Below are positions 13,001 to 25,690 of a stretch of DNA of 64,000 bases, piece after piece; position 1 is the stretch's first letter, and every line of letters begins with the position of its first letter. The notes below the pieces were generated by a model. It did not search any database. It was not told where the DNA came from and saw nothing but the letters and a program-made list of their open reading frames with translations. The DNA is taken from contig CM046303.1 in NCBI GenBank assembly GCA_025267735.1, positions 57,677,403 through 57,741,402 on the forward strand, written 5' to 3'. The DNA comes from Mactra quadrangularis. Taxonomy: Eukaryota; Mollusca; Bivalvia; Venerida; Mactridae. A program made the translations under genes and the position numbers.

Positions 13001-16000
13001 TAGAATTAAGAATTGCTTTGTTATATGTCAATGACTTCAAGTCCACAGCCGCCCGGCTAGCTCAGTTGGTAGCACGCAAGTCTACTGATTGAGGGGTCGT
13101 AGGTTCGACTCCCGGGCGGGACATACTTTAGTGGATATTGGTTATGAAATTATTTCTACGGCCATTCTCCTTTCTACCAATGATTCTTAATTATGAAGGG
13201 CTGCTGTCAGTCACTGACTAAAGTATGCGCCTAGTAGTTGGTTAACAGTTAAATCCAGGGATTTAGCCTTTCCAGGAACAGTGAGTAGGTTGACTGACCG
13301 CTGTTATATGACCTTTACAATGTGTTGCTACAGTGTTAAACCCAACAAACACACAAATTTATAGTCCACAGTTTGTAAGTTACAAAAGATACTGACTGAT
13401 AGCAAATCAAATACAGCCGTTTGTTTGATAATCAGGATATTCATGGAAAAAACTTGTTTATAACGTCGCCTTGGTTGCTTTTCGGTGTCACTCACCTCCT
13501 ATTTAACAACAATAAAAGCGTTAGTATCGTGGGATTTGTGAATAGTTAAAGTTTATGACTACGCCACATTCTTCTTTTGCCTCAATGATATCTTAGAATG
13601 AAGTAAATAAATTACTCATTGAATGAACCCTTATAATGCCTGTATATCAACTGATATAGCTACAATGAGCCTAATTTTTTCTGAAGAAGTGGGTTTCTCT
13701 AGTAAAATATATCGTTTAAATTGTGATATTTACTACTTTTATACTTCGTGTAATAGTGATGGACAAGGGTATGAATGAACATAATACCACTATTAACATT
13801 GTATCCAATACGTGAATGTATATAAATGAAGTGCGTTCTCATCCATGGATGGCCTTTACTAGTATAACCCACGTAAAATATCGTAAAATTTTACAGTTTA
13901 GATTGTTCTGATGCTTCAATAAAATATGTAAACGTATATATAAGATTTACTTAAAAAATAATAGTTGCATGTTGTTAAAGTATAAACAAACACATGCTAA
14001 AATAATTTATAACCATTTTAATGAAGCATCGAAATGAGAACTGAAATGGGTGTCATTGGGCTTGTAATAATTTGGTAGCATGTTTGGCAGTGGTTTAAAA
14101 TACATTCAAATCCTAGTTTCCCAAGAAGGACATGTCATACTTGAGTAGTAATTGGGGTCCAGAAAATGATCGCGATAATGATTTATTTAATTTGTAAGAA
14201 ATTATGTCTCAATTTAGCTCAACCAAAACATTAACACACCAAGAGGAATCTAAGACTTCCTGGGATCAATTTACTCAAATTTAGTAATTGACACAAGATG
14301 CACCTGAATGCATACCTCTTAACGAACGCTTAAATACTTAACATTTACTTCTTGTGTGTCAAGATCCTAAGCATATACGCGACAAAATGTTTAAGCTAAT
14401 ACGCCCAGAAAACCCATTCTGAGCTTAATATGTTTGGACCACAAATCGCATTATTACTTTGGTTTTTTCTATTTGAATTTTACAAATGCATCCTGACATC
14501 AAAAACTATGTCATTTGTTCGATTAATATTTTGATTCTACGCTTATTATGGTATAATTTCTTTTATAATCGAAAAGTCCGTAAAAAGTTTTTATGATATT
14601 AACATCATAAAGTAGGTCATAAGTCAAGCATACACTGAAAATATTATATGAGAAAAATACTCATTCGGCTCCATCGTGGTATTCTTGTTTATTCTAAGAC
14701 GTATTTTTCCTTTCAATGCAATTCAATACAATATTGCATACAACTTTACAAATAAGACGTGATTTGGAAAAGTTAATAATAAAATCCGCTCCATAATTCT
14801 GATTTTGTCAATATTCTTTTCACAAATTGTGTTCAAGCATTGATCAACCAATGTGTGGAGGTTAAATATGTTATTTAAAAGATTGTCTTGATGATGACTT
14901 GATGTGGATGAATGGTCTACTGGGAATTAGAAATGGTAGGCTGGTAGTGAATTAATATTTCCAATATGACTTTAACATTCATACAGACCTTTCCATATGA
15001 GCTTCTGGATTCTGTTATCAGTTACATGATTAAATACTCGATTATTTCTTCCCGGTTTGACGCACATGAATTCATTAAGCTGAATTAAATTTATAGTTTG
15101 AACGTTACTATAACATGTCATGTGGTTAAAGCTTTAGATTTCATCTAGAGTCTTGGTAGGAATATAATTACAAGTATTGCTTATTAATTGTCACAGAATT
15201 CAGTGTCAAACTATTCAACAGCAAGCCATCAAATATTAAAGTAGCCTGCTGCTATTCTGTTTCTTCTCACTGTACATCTGCATTTATTGTTTGATTCTAA
15301 ATAACAAAGACTTGTTATAATACATATTGACAGTTGTTCGTGGCCTTCAACACAGTTGTCATCTGATTACATTCTACTTTAAGCATGTAAGGGACCCAAC
15401 TATATTTATTATTTTGCTTTTTTCGTTATAATATCACTACAGAGAGGTACTTACTATTCATTATATATCTGATCGTGCTACACCACTACATAAATAAACG
15501 CAATAGAGCTATCAACTTCTAAAAACAATATACATTGATATGCTTGTGTAATCAAAGTAATCAAAGGAAACAATGAACTTTTTTTTGTTGTCAATGTTGT
15601 TCTAATGATTTTTAATACCTGTCATTCCCTACACCATATCTAATTCTAAAGCGATGTGTTACTTTTGTAAGTAACATGTGATGTGAACCAAAACAATATC
15701 AAATAGCATTTGTATTTTTCCCTTTTCCTGTTCAATGATTTGTTACTACTATTCATCTTACAATTTGAATTGGTGTCACAATAGTAAACTAAGCAACAAT
15801 ATGTAGCAGCTTACCACCACGTCAATCCCCCCCAACATATTTTTCTGAAGCCTAAGTACAGATTAATAATCACATATGAAATATATTATTTTTCAGGTGA
15901 TGTTCCAATTCTTTGCAAGAGTTATGTGTATGGATAATCTTGTCAAACCATTTCTTGAGGCAGACAAACGACGTCTTATACCACCTGCAATACCTGGCAT

Positions 16001-16310
16001 GGGTTTAGTGAATGGAGGTGAAAACAAATGGCCAAAGAACTGGAAGGGGTCAAGAGAATTGTTGCTTCACCGAAAGGACGAAATAGAGGCAGATCCACAG
16101 TTAGCAGAAATTGATCTAAAACTGACAGACGTGAGGGACTTCATAAACATGTATCTGGAGCGGTTAGAAGAAAAGGATAAGAAGGAAAAGATTGCAAAAG
16201 AATGGAAAGCCATTGGTTTAATATTCGATCGTGTTTTCTTCTGGATTTTCCTTTTAACCATCTGTTCATCTTTGACTGTTGTGTTGTCAGTCATATTTAT
16301 GAGCAGCTGA
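6627..16310 (+). CDS. nicotinic acetylcholine receptor-like subunit, copy 1 (5' end not found)
   Basis: Subunit of a pentameric Cys-loop ligand-gated ion channel in the plasma membrane. Four exons (6627-7084, 11019-11105, 11851-11966, 15897-16310) join in frame, with introns in phases 1, 1 and 0, to give 357 residues and a TGA. Seen: the Cys-loop with 13 residues between its cysteines (C33, C47), loop-B motif FGSWTYGG (W54), C-loop YNCCPGVF with the vicinal cysteines at 100-101, TM1 about 121-143, TM2 about 150-171, TM3 about 183-204, a short TM3-TM4 loop with a charged amphipathic helix, and TM4 about 327-353 ending almost at the C terminus. The vicinal cysteines make it alpha-type. Odd: the pre-TM2 motif is SPTK instead of SGEK, 9' is Met, 20' is Arg, and the second C-loop aromatic is Phe. 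About 100 N-terminal residues plus the signal peptide are not visible. The family call is firm; ligand and ion selectivity are unknown. Confidence 0.9.
7580..7757 (+). mobile_element. truncated SINE, family A
   Basis: Starts near GGGGCATACTTTCGTGGAGC and contains CACTGACGAAAGTATGC, TTTAGCCTTTC and GGACTGACCGCCGT, ending GGCGTTAAATCCAATAAA. The tRNA head and part of the body are missing. Confidence 0.7.
8559..8954 (-). mobile_element. hAT-type MITE, copy 1, with perfect 8-bp target duplication
   Basis: A 396-bp non-coding element with ends TCAATCTGATTA and GTTAACGGAGATTG. It is flanked by AGTCATGT on both sides (8551-8558 and 8955-8962). Two further copies lie in the opposite orientation in the zinc-finger gene (52205-52590, 54242-54638). 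An 8-bp duplication is typical of hAT transposons. No transposase frame is present. Confidence 0.88.
9829..10062 (+). mobile_element. SINE, family B
   Basis: The tRNA-like head has an A box (TGGCGTAGTGGTTAGCATG) and a B box resembling GCTTCGAGCCC. The body contains GTGTCCAGGAAACCTATAG and GAAGAGCTGGCCGTCATATA, and the tail resembles GACGTTAAAATGAGGTCATA. The second copy is at 53602-53838 on the other strand. Confidence 0.8.
11019..11105 (+). CDS. nAChR-like copy 1, exon b (TM2)
   Basis: Acceptor TATTTCAG at 11011-11018, donor TTGG|GTAAC at 11105/11106. The 87-nt exon, phase 1 at both ends, encodes most of TM2 (MSIFMAFFVLLLMF) and the TM2-TM3 linker ERNMPPASDSVPIL. Same length as the copy 2 exon; 5 of 28 whole codons encode different residues. 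Confidence 0.92.
11851..11966 (+). CDS. nAChR-like copy 1, exon c (TM3)
   Basis: Acceptor TACATTTCAG, donor AAAAAG|GTAAGT. The 116-nt exon encodes TM3 (YYCLNMILITTSTFLNVFVV) and the start of the cytoplasmic loop (PVPKLLKK). It ends in phase 0. Same length as in copy 2. Confidence 0.92.
11967..15896 (+). other. intron 3 of nAChR-like copy 1
   Basis: GT-AG intron of 3,930 nt. Apart from the family-A SINE at 13049-13362 it is AT-rich sequence in which I recognise nothing. The matching intron of copy 2 is only 448 nt. Confidence 0.75.
13049..13362 (+). mobile_element. SINE, family A, full length with 9-bp target duplication
   Basis: The best-preserved copy. The head has the A box GGCTAGCTCAGTTGGTAGCA and the B box AGGTTCGACTCCC; the body includes GTCAGTCACTGACTAAAG and the tail GTGTTAAACCCAACAAAC. 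AGTCCACAG flanks it at 13040-13048 and 13363-13371. Confidence 0.9.
15897..16310 (+). CDS. nAChR-like copy 1, exon d (cytoplasmic loop, TM4, stop)
   Basis: Acceptor TTTTTCAG before GTGATGTTCC; frame open to TGA at 16308-16310 (137 residues). The loop contains CMDNLVKPFLEADKRRLIPP, a highly charged helix (LERLEEKDKKEKIAKEWKAI) typical of the region before TM4, then TM4 (FFWIFLLTICSSLTVVLSVI) and a three-residue tail. Confidence 0.92.
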   Translation: MMFQFFARVMCMDNLVKPFLEADKRRLIPPAIPGMGLVNGGENKWPKNWKGSRELLLHRKDEIEADPQLAEIDLKLTDVRDFINMYLERLEEKDKKEKIAKEWKAIGLIFDRVFFWIFLLTICSSLTVVLSVIFMSS

Positions 16311-16510
16311 TAATAGTCGGGTTGGTTGGTAATAGTGCTTTGTGTCACGTGACAAAAAAACAGTCAAAGTTCAATAGAAGAGAAGTTTAGCTTCCATTGA
16401 ACATTTAGTGAATGTAGGATTTTCTTGATGATGTGATGTCAAACTTCCTGTATGATCTGTTAACTTTTTGTATTGATATCTAGATGGTTAGTGTAACATC
16501 ATTGTGCAGA

Positions 16511-16516
16511 AATAAA
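16511..16516 (+). other. candidate polyadenylation signal, nAChR-like copy 1
   Basis: AATAAA 201 nt after the stop codon is the first canonical signal downstream of the last exon. Cleavage is expected about 10-30 nt further on. Confidence 0.5.
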
Positions 16517-19500
16517 CATTCATTGCACAATGCATGATCCATTCCTTTAACACGTCTGAATGTGTTTATGATGTTGAAGATTGTAATAGTTTCTGTACAA
16601 TTCTTTATTTCTATCATCTTTTATCTATCATCTATTTTCATTCTAAATACTTCGCTTATTTCTAATCTTGACTGTGTATTCTTACAAGGCTTTTTTCTGA
16701 AGATCTTAAGAACATTGATTCCAAACTTCAATGTCTCAAAATTGCTAACAACTGCAGATATCTCTTCTCAATCTTTACCCTTGTGAGCATTGGGTTTATT
16801 CCAAATGAAGGTATTACATCAAAGATACGCCGAACAAAATTATTATTTTATTTTTACAAAAAAATACCCAAATAAATGAAATATCGGAAGAGACATATCT
16901 CTGAAAATATCAATTCATTGTACAAATAAATATTTTCATAATTATCATTTACCCTATCATTGTGTAATCATGTGTAACAATATCACAGCCGACAACGATG
17001 TAAGGAGTTAATTCTAAAAGTGTATGAAGTATTAATTCAAAAAGTTGTCGTTCATGGTATTGATATATATGAATTTAATTGCCTAACTTATGATATTATG
17101 AGTATTTTCATACTTTAATTTCCTATTAGATAGTTGTTGGGTGTCTGGCTCACTACTTTGTGAATGTTGTTTACATTTTTTTCACCTCTTTCTTTTTTAT
17201 CGATATAGTAAATGATCAATAAGTTAGTTACTATTATATATTTTAAATATATATAATATATATAACACTTTGATGTTTAAATCTAACGATTTTATTTGGC
17301 TTTGTTCTGTTGTTGTTTTCTTTTCTTTGCTTTTCTTTTCTTAATGGTCTAAGCCTATTGAAGGTGGAAATACAATTGTAAAGTATAAGAACTTTAACTA
17401 GTTCTAATAGTTTAATATTCTTGTTATGGGTTTTGATGAAACTTATAATCGTATATCTACGTATATGTTTACTCCTGTCTTTATATCTATGATGAGTGTT
17501 GACTTTGATGAACACAGCTACATGTATATAAACTCTGTATAAACCTTTGCTAAGCAACTCTACTAACTCTTCTTTATTCTGGTCTACTTATTCTTTCGTC
17601 CTATTCTAGTCTGTTTTCTAGTCTACTGACTATAGTACAACCTTTCCCTTAAATAAAACAACATGGTCTTGGAGTGATCACATTACAATGGTTTAACATC
17701 TAACAATTGGTGAAGGTAACACTCCTGCAATGTAGCAGTAGCACCAATGTTTAAAGTATCAAGAAAGTTCTTGAACGTGACATGTAGTACTCCTATCCAG
17801 CTAACCCATATCCCGACCCTCCATATACATGCTGGTTAGTGATTTAACCATTCATCTGGGTTTAACTCCCATTATGTTTGGTGTATATGTTTATTAATAC
17901 TCTTGGTTGTTTTGTTATGTCCTTGTTTTGTTTAAAAATGTTTAAAATGTTTAAATTGTTTGTCAATATGAAGACGGAATTCTTGTCTAAAAGACTCCAT
18001 ATATATATATAACAACGTATTATAACTTAAAAACGTATTTTATTTGTTACTGACTGTAACTAATGATAGTAATCGTTCTCTAGTCTGCTTCCTGGAATGC
18101 CAGTTGAAAGCTGTCTGGATAAAGTTGTTTTGCTCAGGGATGAAATTAGTTTGTTTCTAGGTGGGGTTCAAACCTATCATGGCCTGTTATTCAAGTTAAA
18201 ACCATTAATTTTATAATCAGTAAGTCATGGCCGAACCTGGCAAGAGTTATGTAGTTATTATAAAAGGTTTCTACTGACATAATTAATATCCATTTTACTG
18301 TAAGTATTTCCAATTTTAGAAATCAATATCCATAAAAAGTATTCTAAAAGCAGGAACCAACTTGTCTGATTTATGTTTGAATAATTTATGTTAATTAAGG
18401 TTAATGATTTTTTTTCTGTTTTCACCAATGTTTTTGTTACTATAAATGTATTGTTTGTTATTTGTTTTACGAGTGTTCAAATTGTATCGGCAACATGATG
18501 AATGGATGCTTGTCAAATGTTTTATACTTGTTTCTATTTAATTATTTCTTGTGTCACGCTGTGCTGATTGTACACAGGAAATTATTCTTTTATCACCTAA
18601 GAAGTTTTTATTTATTTCATGAAGAGTCTGCCAAAAATTGCTTGCCTTTGGTATTATTGGTGTGTTCACAATTTTTTCATAAAAGATGTACATTTTGTAA
18701 TTAATATATTGTCAACGCTTCACAAAGAAGCGTGTATTTTGTATATAATAAGACAAACGTATCACGGTGTTGGCTTTTCTTGCTATTGTCAACGACAATT
18801 TGAACGGTGACATTAAATTGGTAAAATGTGATCTATAGAACTGAAATTTAGGATAAATAGGAAGTTACAACCAAGTTCAATACTACATTCGCGTAAGTCA
18901 TTTGATGGAAAATATTGGTAGTGTGATATTCATGAATATTAATTCCAAATTATAATTAGTAGTATTCTTTACGTCTTTTGTTCTGCAGTATGTTTTGTCT
19001 TTGATTTTTCGTAGTAAAGGGAGTACGGAACATAAAATTCAAGCATATGACAGTAATTTAGTCTTGTTTCATGAAATAGTCGTAGTAATAGCAATTAAAC
19101 TAATCTTAAATTACACAAGATTCAACTAAAACTTAATTTTCAAGAAACAACAGGTTCAATGTGTTAAGCTAATACTTCTTTTAATTAGTTCAGTTACTGT
19201 TTGGTTGCATTTTAGAAACAATGGTTTGAACATTGTGCCAATGGGAATTGTTTAATTCTTAAATGAAAATTTAGGTATTGTTGACTTGATTGATATTTTT
19301 TCTAATTTTCTAATAACTGGAAACCAATAATTTCGCGCTCTAAAACTTTCAACACCTCTGTTACATTATGAATGTAATTATCCATTAACGTGAAACCAAT
19401 TCCTGGATAATTCTATTATTGTTCATCCAGAAATCATGAAATCTGAGTCTTCCAAATGTTTTAATGAAAGTTTTGTTAGATAATTACTCCAAGAGTTGAA

Positions 19501-21889
19501 CTATATTTCCTACAAACAATCAACTTTATATTCCATAATGGTATCAGAACTTCGTTTTGCTAGAAAATTAATGATCAAAGTCAAGACATTTTATGGAGAG
19601 ATAATGAACAGATAATGCTGAACATTTTGTAATGTGATTAGTATGTTGTCCGAATGTTTATTGCCTTATCAAAGAACTACATCTTTTAGTGTTGAATCGT
19701 TTTGATATAAAAATGTTGATAAATCTACAGTGAGTAGTCGTCCGTAAAATCTGAGCTTGGAAATAAATCTGGAAGTCAAAGATACACTAATATTGCTCGG
19801 CAAAACTATATCGATAATATAGTTTGATAGTCTATATAGTTTTTATTTGTGAATTCTTAAAACATACTGTAATTCGATTCAATGTACAGTACCAAATATT
19901 AGAATGGATAAATTCACATAAGAATCAGTTTGGCTTAACTGCATCTAGTATTGAAATAGTTTGATATTCTAAATCGTTGTATTGGTCAATTCGAAAAAAT
20001 AGTGTTTCGTATCAATGTCAAGTGCTAAACATAAAATAGATAAATTCGCATAAGACTTGGTATTGAACATCGACTATTTTATCGATCATTACTGACGCAT
20101 TATATATGTATGTACTAATACTTGTGTATTATAAGACATGTACTGATAGAAACAAAACAATGACAAAACATGGATGAGTGCATAAAGTATATACAGAGTT
20201 TATTTAAAGTTGAGAATAATTGTCTGTGTGCAGCCACATGTGTCCTAATAAGGAGACAAACAGCAAAGTGTACTCATTACATTGTCATTTTAACGTAATT
20301 AATACAAATGTTATTGAATGTGCACTAACAAGTTGAAGAGGTGTCCTTAATTGGCCTCTTAACTCATTTATCAAACCATTTTCAAGTATTTTAACAATTA
20401 GTTTTGCCGTAATTGCTCTTGTACAGTGCAAATAATCGTTTCATTGTTTGGGGCATGTCTTAGATAGCCAAATTTACTAGTTAAAAACTGATCCACAGTC
20501 AGACATGGCGCGTGTTTGCTATATATTTCTAGACTGTTTTTATGAAGCAATTTTATAACTTATTGCACCGCCTATTGTGGTAATTAACATTTTCAAATTT
20601 GTTAAAGACTAATTATTTCATCTTCAGTTTGAAAATACTATCATTCATTTTGTCATTTTGACACGTTAGATATGATTATCTTTCATTATTCCATAGATCT
20701 ATTGGCATATTATGTATGTTATTTATTGGCCTACTTTTTCATTTGGGGTTTTGTTCAATTTATTTCATTAGACCCTTATTTACATTATATGATAGTAAAA
20801 CACGTTTGAGTAACATTCATTCATATAAAAACATACCAAACATAACATGGCCACCTTTGTTTTAATATGATAAATTTGATTAGTTTGATGTCCTTGTTGT
20901 AGCTTTAAACATTTCTTTACGATAAGTAAATTAAGTTAAGCAATAAATTCACTTATGCACTTTGTAATGTTAACTTTGTATTGTTTTGTTGATTCTGTTA
21001 CTTTAGTACAATCTGTAAATGCTGTGCAGAGTCACATTGTTTTAATATCAATTTGAAAGGACTACACCTTGTAATTTTGCCATAGCACCATCATTGATCT
21101 CACGGATTGTTGGATCAAATGTATCTAAAACTGTTATAGAATGTGTATCAATTAATATCGTAGTAAATAACTTATGTTTTGCACATTTGGCTTATATTAC
21201 TTGAAGACTTTATGACTTGAGTAAGTCAGTGTTTGAAATTGTGTCTGTTCAGTTTTGTTGAATATCTACTTGTTTATAACATTTAGTAAAGATAAGTATA
21301 TTTGTTACAATTTAAAAGGCGATAAAGGCTTGTATACAAATTTCTTTAGGCTTATGATTGAATTGATGATGTGCTGATGTTAAATTATGATTACCGGGTA
21401 TAAGAATGGTTTATAAATATCTATCATTTATAACCTAATACCAAATGGAATGAAACCTCTGCTGGATGGATGAAAGACTGTTAATTTGGCATTAAATCAT
21501 CCACCAATACATTAAGTTAGACATTTTTGTTATCAGTACCCCCTTCTTTAATTTGTTAATAACAATTTCACTGTTGCTATCAATTTAAGACAGTAGATAA
21601 AGTGAATTATAATCTAAAATAAATTGATTTAAGTATAAAGAATATATTTCAATCAACAAAACATTAAGCACAGTGATGGGATATGCAAATCACTTCAGGG
21701 AAACTTCTTCATTGTTTCAAACACATAGTTAATGTAGTAAAGCTACAAATTTATAATGTATTATTATTATCAGAAATAGACGATCTGAAAAATGACAACT
21801 ATCATTAAAGTTTTTTAAGACAAAGCATTGATGATTTTTACATGGGATTTCCCCATGTTTAGTAGTGGACTGTGGCAAATCCACATCAA

Positions 21890-22190
21890 AATTTGTCGCG
21901 GACGATTACTTTCGGTTGTGCGCGCGCAAATAAAGGGATAATTACCACTGCAATTAATATAGTCCGCATTACGCGTTAACATACAGACGATAAGAAGCGC
22001 GTGTATATTTTATCTAGTTCATGTAAGGTAAAGGTCCCTTGTATTGCTTCCATGAGTTGTATACAGCCATATACTCTGCCAAAACCCCATGTCTGACAGC
22101 GCTATCGGCGCTTTGATTAATAATGATAGCTTCAAAGATGACAAAATGAAAACATTCTAAGAGAACTGCATTTCCGCCGGGAGATCAAGT
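21890..22190. promoter_or_regulatory. CpG-rich patch, possible promoter or 5' exon region
   Basis: This stretch has many CpG dinucleotides (for example TGTGCGCGCGCAAA, TTACGCGTTAAC, AGAAGCGCGTG) in otherwise CpG-poor AT-rich DNA. It lies 6.5 kb upstream of the first recognised exon of receptor copy 2. An open frame from ATG at 22195 (MIRVMVYIKQLFSFLCV, hydrophobic) reaches a GT at 22261. A promoter with a signal-peptide exon is one reading; an old GC-rich repeat is another. Confidence 0.25.
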
Positions 22191-23992
22191 TTTGATGATT
22201 CGTGTCATGGTGTACATAAAGCAGTTGTTCAGTTTCTTGTGTGTGAATTACATTGTGTCGGTATTTTACATAATATTGTTGTGATACGAGGTTAAAATAT
22301 TATTGTTTTATTTAAATTTGGGTGGTTGCTATGTCAACAGGGAGCCATTGCATGCACCAATGGGATCTTTGTTCCCATTTCATTTGTTGTCATTGTTATC
22401 ACAACAATTGTTTTAACATCATTCAATTCGTACAACCATGCAGATACATCCTTTCTAACGAAACACACTATAATAATAATTAGCATGCTGTCACTTTATG
22501 AGGCAATGCTTCGTTTGAGTTGTTATCGGAATACATAAACTTATAAACATTGTTTGTACATTTTGTTATATTGGTGTCATCGTTCAGATATTGCCATATC
22601 ATCTACGTTTTGGAACAATAAAACATTTTTGTTAATCTCTTGTTCGAAACGCTCCGTGGAACAAACAATTTAATTGTTAAAAAACTGCTGAAAAAGTTTG
22701 TTATTTAATACCCCTGTTTCAGTAACCGATTGTTTTAACCACGGCAAAAATGCAATAAATGATTTTTTTGGTGTGATCATTTGCGGGTACCATTTTACTT
22801 TTACGGCTGTTAGGTTTTTTTACATTGTTGAATGTTTATTTTATAAATGATTTTACTACCATGTTCAACGTCTATCTTGTTCATTAATTGTGTATTTATT
22901 ATTAGATTCATGTGCTTATGTCATTTGTATATAGTTACCTTTAACGTTTAAAGTATGTTAACCCTTTGAGTGATGAGAAGTTTCCTGAAGTTTATTGTTA
23001 ATTGGATGCATCATGTTATTTCCCGTTTTGTAATTCAAAGTCTTGTGTTGTAAACTACGCGTAGTTCAGTACATTGTCATGTTTAAGTTATACTGTGAAA
23101 AAATAGTTTCGTTTATTGCATCACCTGAACATTTTGTGTTAAGGTGATTATATAACAGATCGTTCTATGTCCGTCGTCCTACCCTTTTACACATAGCACA
23201 TGCAAAAAAACATCATGCATCAAAACAGTTTTAATTAATCTTGAAGTGACAAATTATGTTGTATTTTGTAAACGGTTTAGGTTATTTAACCTGACAAAAA
23301 GATTACAGTTTGTATTACGAGACCTTTCATCTAACGCTTTGAGCATTCTTTCAAATTAATTTTATGCTCTGACCAAATTAATCGCACAGTGTTTTTTATT
23401 AAATAATTATGACCACAATCATCGTAGTTATTGACAACAAAGCATTTAATCTTGTAAACCGATTCTTTGGTCGTTAGGGTGGCTATTGTGGCTTTTAATC
23501 GGTATCAGTATAATTTGAAATACCATTTCTTTTTATTACTAACCTGTCGGTGATGGTATCATACCGGTTCGTTATATATGATATACAAACCTCGCAATGA
23601 CTCCTTTTAATATTTGGCATGTTCATAAATGCAATTATGTTAATTTATAAATTCTTCAAGTAAGATTTCACAATGCAACTATAACAACAATACAGGTGAG
23701 CGCTATGAGACTATCATAGTGCTTCTGTTGTTTTTGTTAATTAGAAGTCAAATGCACTCTCACAGACTATAGTAAGCCATCGCAAGTAACATGATTGTGA
23801 TACATTTCCGCAATAAATTCATATCACGTGATTAGTTTGTAATTTATTCTTTGTTTTTACTTATTATCTCCTGTCCTATAAAACAATGAGATACAGGTAT
23901 ATCGAGACTATGACCGAGACATGCCTCTATTTATTTTTGTGTGTCTGGTTTTACTTTCTGAAGAAGAGTTCATGATATTACTGGTCTTTTTG

Positions 23993-24188
23993 TTGGTTTT
24001 AACGCCCTAGCCACATATTGTAAAGGTCATATCACGACATTCAGTCAACCAACTCACCGTTTCTAGAAAGGCTAAATCTCTGGATTTAGCTGTAAAACGG
24101 GTACTTGGTGCAGACTTCTGTCAATGATTGACATTTGTCCTACATGATTTAGAATTAGTGGTAAGAGGGAGACTGGTCGTAGAAATAA
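23993..24188 (-). mobile_element. SINE fragment, family A
   Basis: Reverse-complement of the family body and tail: GTTTTAACGCCCTAGCCACA, TCAGTCAACCAACTCACCG, GGCTAAATCTCTGGATTTAG and TGACATTTGTCCTACATGAT. The tRNA head is missing. Confidence 0.7.
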
Positions 24189-25026
24189 AATACTATTTCA
24201 TAAGGTCCCAATAAAATCTTTAAAATGTACTAATATATTGTATGTCTAAGTGAATGGGTTTTGAGGTAGCAAAACATTTTTAAAGATATTTTTGTATTTA
24301 AACTAAAGACCTATTGCACCCAAAACTGATTGGTAGCCTCTTGAAGTGGCGAAGAAGTAAGACAAACAAGTGATACTAACATAAAGTGTCTGTGTAATTG
24401 TTCTATGCTTGATAAGTGTTGTATTTGTCCTGCTAGTATTTAGACATACTGTCAGGATTAGTATAACAAAAAATGAAATAGTCTATTACACGAAACGTCT
24501 TTCAATTGCGAGGTATGCCATATGTGTAACGTTTGGGATAATTAAAGTACTTGACATTTAATTTTGTGATATCAACAATATGATTGTTGAACTTACAACA
24601 ACTTCTTCTAATACTTTAGAATCGTAGCTGCTATCTTTGTTTCATTATTTATGTATGCTTGTATGTGAATTAATAGCAGTTGGTTCTGCATTGTTCATGC
24701 CAGCTCATTTCAGAATGATATTTGTGCTGTTACCATCTTTCTTTTTAAAGTGGTCCGCGTTGCTTTCACGTTAGATAGTTGCTATCTGGCGGCGACACGT
24801 GCATTCATATTTACATTTATTATATAACCTAGGGAGGCATTATAACCATTCAAGAGTAACGTTCCGTACCAAGTCTCAGTTTATACATGTGATTTAACTA
24901 TTTTGTTGTTTTTTTTCTAAAAAAGAACCATTTTGTCTGTTCACAATTTTAAAGTTTTAAAATAATAAAAATCGACCAAATGAAGCAGGTATGTTGCAAC
25001 GGTTTTATATTGGCATACATCATGTA

Positions 25027-25088
25027 GTATGGACCATTGGTAGAAACGATTACATGTAACATGTAATCGTTTCTACCATTGGTCCATA
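25027..25088. repeat. near-perfect 30-bp inverted repeat (hairpin)
   Basis: GGACCATTGGTAGAAACGAT on the left is mirrored by ATCGTTTCTACCATTGGTCC on the right, with almost no loop at ACATGTAACATGT. One or two mismatches in about 30 bp per arm. It could be a minimal foldback element or cruciform-prone DNA. Confidence 0.85.
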
Positions 25089-25514
25089 TTACAGGCTAAG
25101 AAATCACGTGATTCTTCAATTGTAATTATAGACGACATTTACAACGGTATGCTCACGCGGTTGTTCTAAATTTCAAAGACGTTAAAAGGAAGTTGCAACT
25201 TAACAATTATGTTGTTAATGGTTTTAACTTCTTTGTGAAATTTTGTTCCGATTTAATTAAAAGCGCAGGTTGAAACAAATGCTATTTATGTTTTTGTTTA
25301 AACAAGCTCTTACACTAGAACGAAATAAGCAGGGTAATTCCCACACGATTGTACACTTAGTAACTAGTTAGCACCTTCAGCATGGCTGTTGCAGGAGCAC
25401 GATCGCATTTGTCGGAGCCAATCGTAATGTCATAACCAGTGACAAAAAAGCAATGAACCGGATTCTTCCATCTCTGGTTAAGAATTTATTATCTTTATAA
25501 TTCCATCTAGATTG

Positions 25515-25690
25515 TTTTGGTTGGGTTTCACGCAGTTGCAACACATTGTATAGGTCACATAATGGCTTGTCAGTCAACCTACCCACCCTTCCTGAAAAAG
25601 TTCAATCTTCAAATCTAAACTGTTAACCAGTTACCTGGCACAAACGTAGACTTTGACTGACAACTGTCCTACATGATAGCTAGCCATTGA
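25515..25690 (-). mobile_element. SINE fragment, family A
   Basis: Contains GTTGGGTTTCACGCAGTTGC, CAACACATTGTATAGGTCA, GTCAGTCAACCTACCCACCC and GACTGACAACTGTCCTACAT, all reverse-complement to the body and tail. It explains the ORF on the - strand here. Confidence 0.7.
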
